Shown piece after piece: positions 63,491 to 64,000 of a stretch of 64,000 bases of DNA. Under the pieces are notes generated by a model that was given only the letters and a program-made list of their open reading frames with translations, did no database searches and was not told the origin of the DNA. This stretch comes from Tubiluchus corallicola (Eukaryota > Priapulida > Priapulimorpha > Priapulimorphida > Tubiluchidae). A program made the translations under genes and the position numbers. The stretch's first letter is position 1, and each line of letters starts with the position of its first letter. Location: contig JAQGDQ010000016.1 of the NCBI GenBank assembly GCA_030141605.1, positions 320,282 to 384,281 of the forward strand, in the 5' to 3' direction.

Positions 63491-64000
63491 GTACATTGCT
63501 ATCATTCATCCGGTTCACGCTCACTTGTGGTGCAGCAAGAGAAGAGTGATTGCCATTATTGTCACTATCTGGCCAATAGCCCTCATTTTCGCTTTGCCGC
63601 AAGTCCTCTACCACCGCATCATTGAGGTCAAGCCTGACTTTTACCCGTGCATATTGTTCCTTCCCGGAGGAGAGGTACAACATCTTGCATTCAAATACAC
63701 AGAGTTCATCTTCTTCTACCTGGTGCCGATGATACTGCAGGTGGTGTTGTACTCTATCATCAGCGTCAAGTTGTTTGCCAGCGTTGAGAACCTTCACGCC
63801 TCATCAACCAAGAAGATTGGAGCAGAACCAAACACTGCCCAAAGGAAGGAAATCGCTGATGCCATGGCAACACGCAAAGGTGTAGTCAAGATGCTCATCG
63901 TTGCCGTTACCGTCTACTTCGTGTGCTTTTCGCCTCACCAGATCCTTCTCTTCTATAACACGTTTTCAACCACCCCTTTTGTGGCCACGTGGACCTATTT
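63491..64000 (+). CDS. Class A neuropeptide-type GPCR, exon 2 (TM4 to TM7 start, partial)
   Basis: Continues exon 1 (ends 15363) in phase 2: AG+G gives Arg120, then YIAIIHPVHAHLW of the cytoplasmic loop after TM3. TM4 has Trp147 (4.50) and FALPQ; Cys173 in loop 2 can pair with Cys95; TM5 has Pro199 (5.50) and Tyr207 (5.58). The third loop is short and ends RKGVVKML, typical of peptide receptors. TM6 has CFSP in place of CWxP, so the toggle Trp 6.48 is Phe. The window ends just after TM6, at TFSTTPFVATWTY, so NPxxY and the C-tail are missing. Known family members couple to G proteins at the plasma membrane in response to peptides; the ligand here is not determined. The codon use is clearly more G+C-rich than the intron. 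Confidence 0.92.

Noticed and set aside
63444-63797. 117-codon minus-strand frame
   Set aside because: Antisense shadow of GPCR exon 2.

Overview
This is a eukaryotic, almost certainly invertebrate-animal, genomic window. It is AT-rich, mostly non-coding, and crowded with tri- and tetranucleotide microsatellites, degraded retroelements and small foldback or MITE-like elements. Only two protein genes can be supported, and both use GT-AG splice signals or ATG starts with animal-type context. The style (very long intron, ATC/GAT and GTAA microsatellites, tRNA- and 5S-like SINE relics) fits a lophotrochozoan such as a mollusc or annelid, but I cannot fix the phylum from the sequence alone.

Region by region. 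1-1320 is intergenic. 1423-3255 is a long open exon for a secreted, threonine-rich protein with one von Willebrand factor A domain whose metal site (MIDAS) has lost most of its ligands. 3256-14590 is intergenic; it holds a CTCF-like motif, two copies of a repeat that abuts ATC microsatellites, a near-perfect (ATC)97 array and several diverged duplications. 15005-15363 is exon 1 of a class A peptide-type GPCR (TM1 to the ERY motif of TM3). 15364-63490 is one 48.1-kb phase-2 intron that splits the Arg codon of ERY. 63491-64000 is exon 2 (TM4 to the start of TM7), cut by the window end.

The intron carries nearly all the other structure: GA, GTAA, GTT, CTAC, TCA and GCC arrays; a 169-bp hairpin element; a 143-bp MITE candidate; tRNA-like SINE relics in both orientations; a 5S-rRNA-like relic; an antisense LINE reverse-transcriptase fragment; a compositionally distinct open frame interrupted by one TGA; and two related copies of an element whose ends are inverted arrays of a 15-16 bp unit around TGTGCCATTTTT, resembling foldback transposons. 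That last element is the best candidate here for something undescribed.

The two genes show no sign of acting together: one looks extracellular-matrix or secreted, the other is a neuropeptide-receptor-like membrane protein. Everything was read by eye; no alignment, database search or expression data was available.
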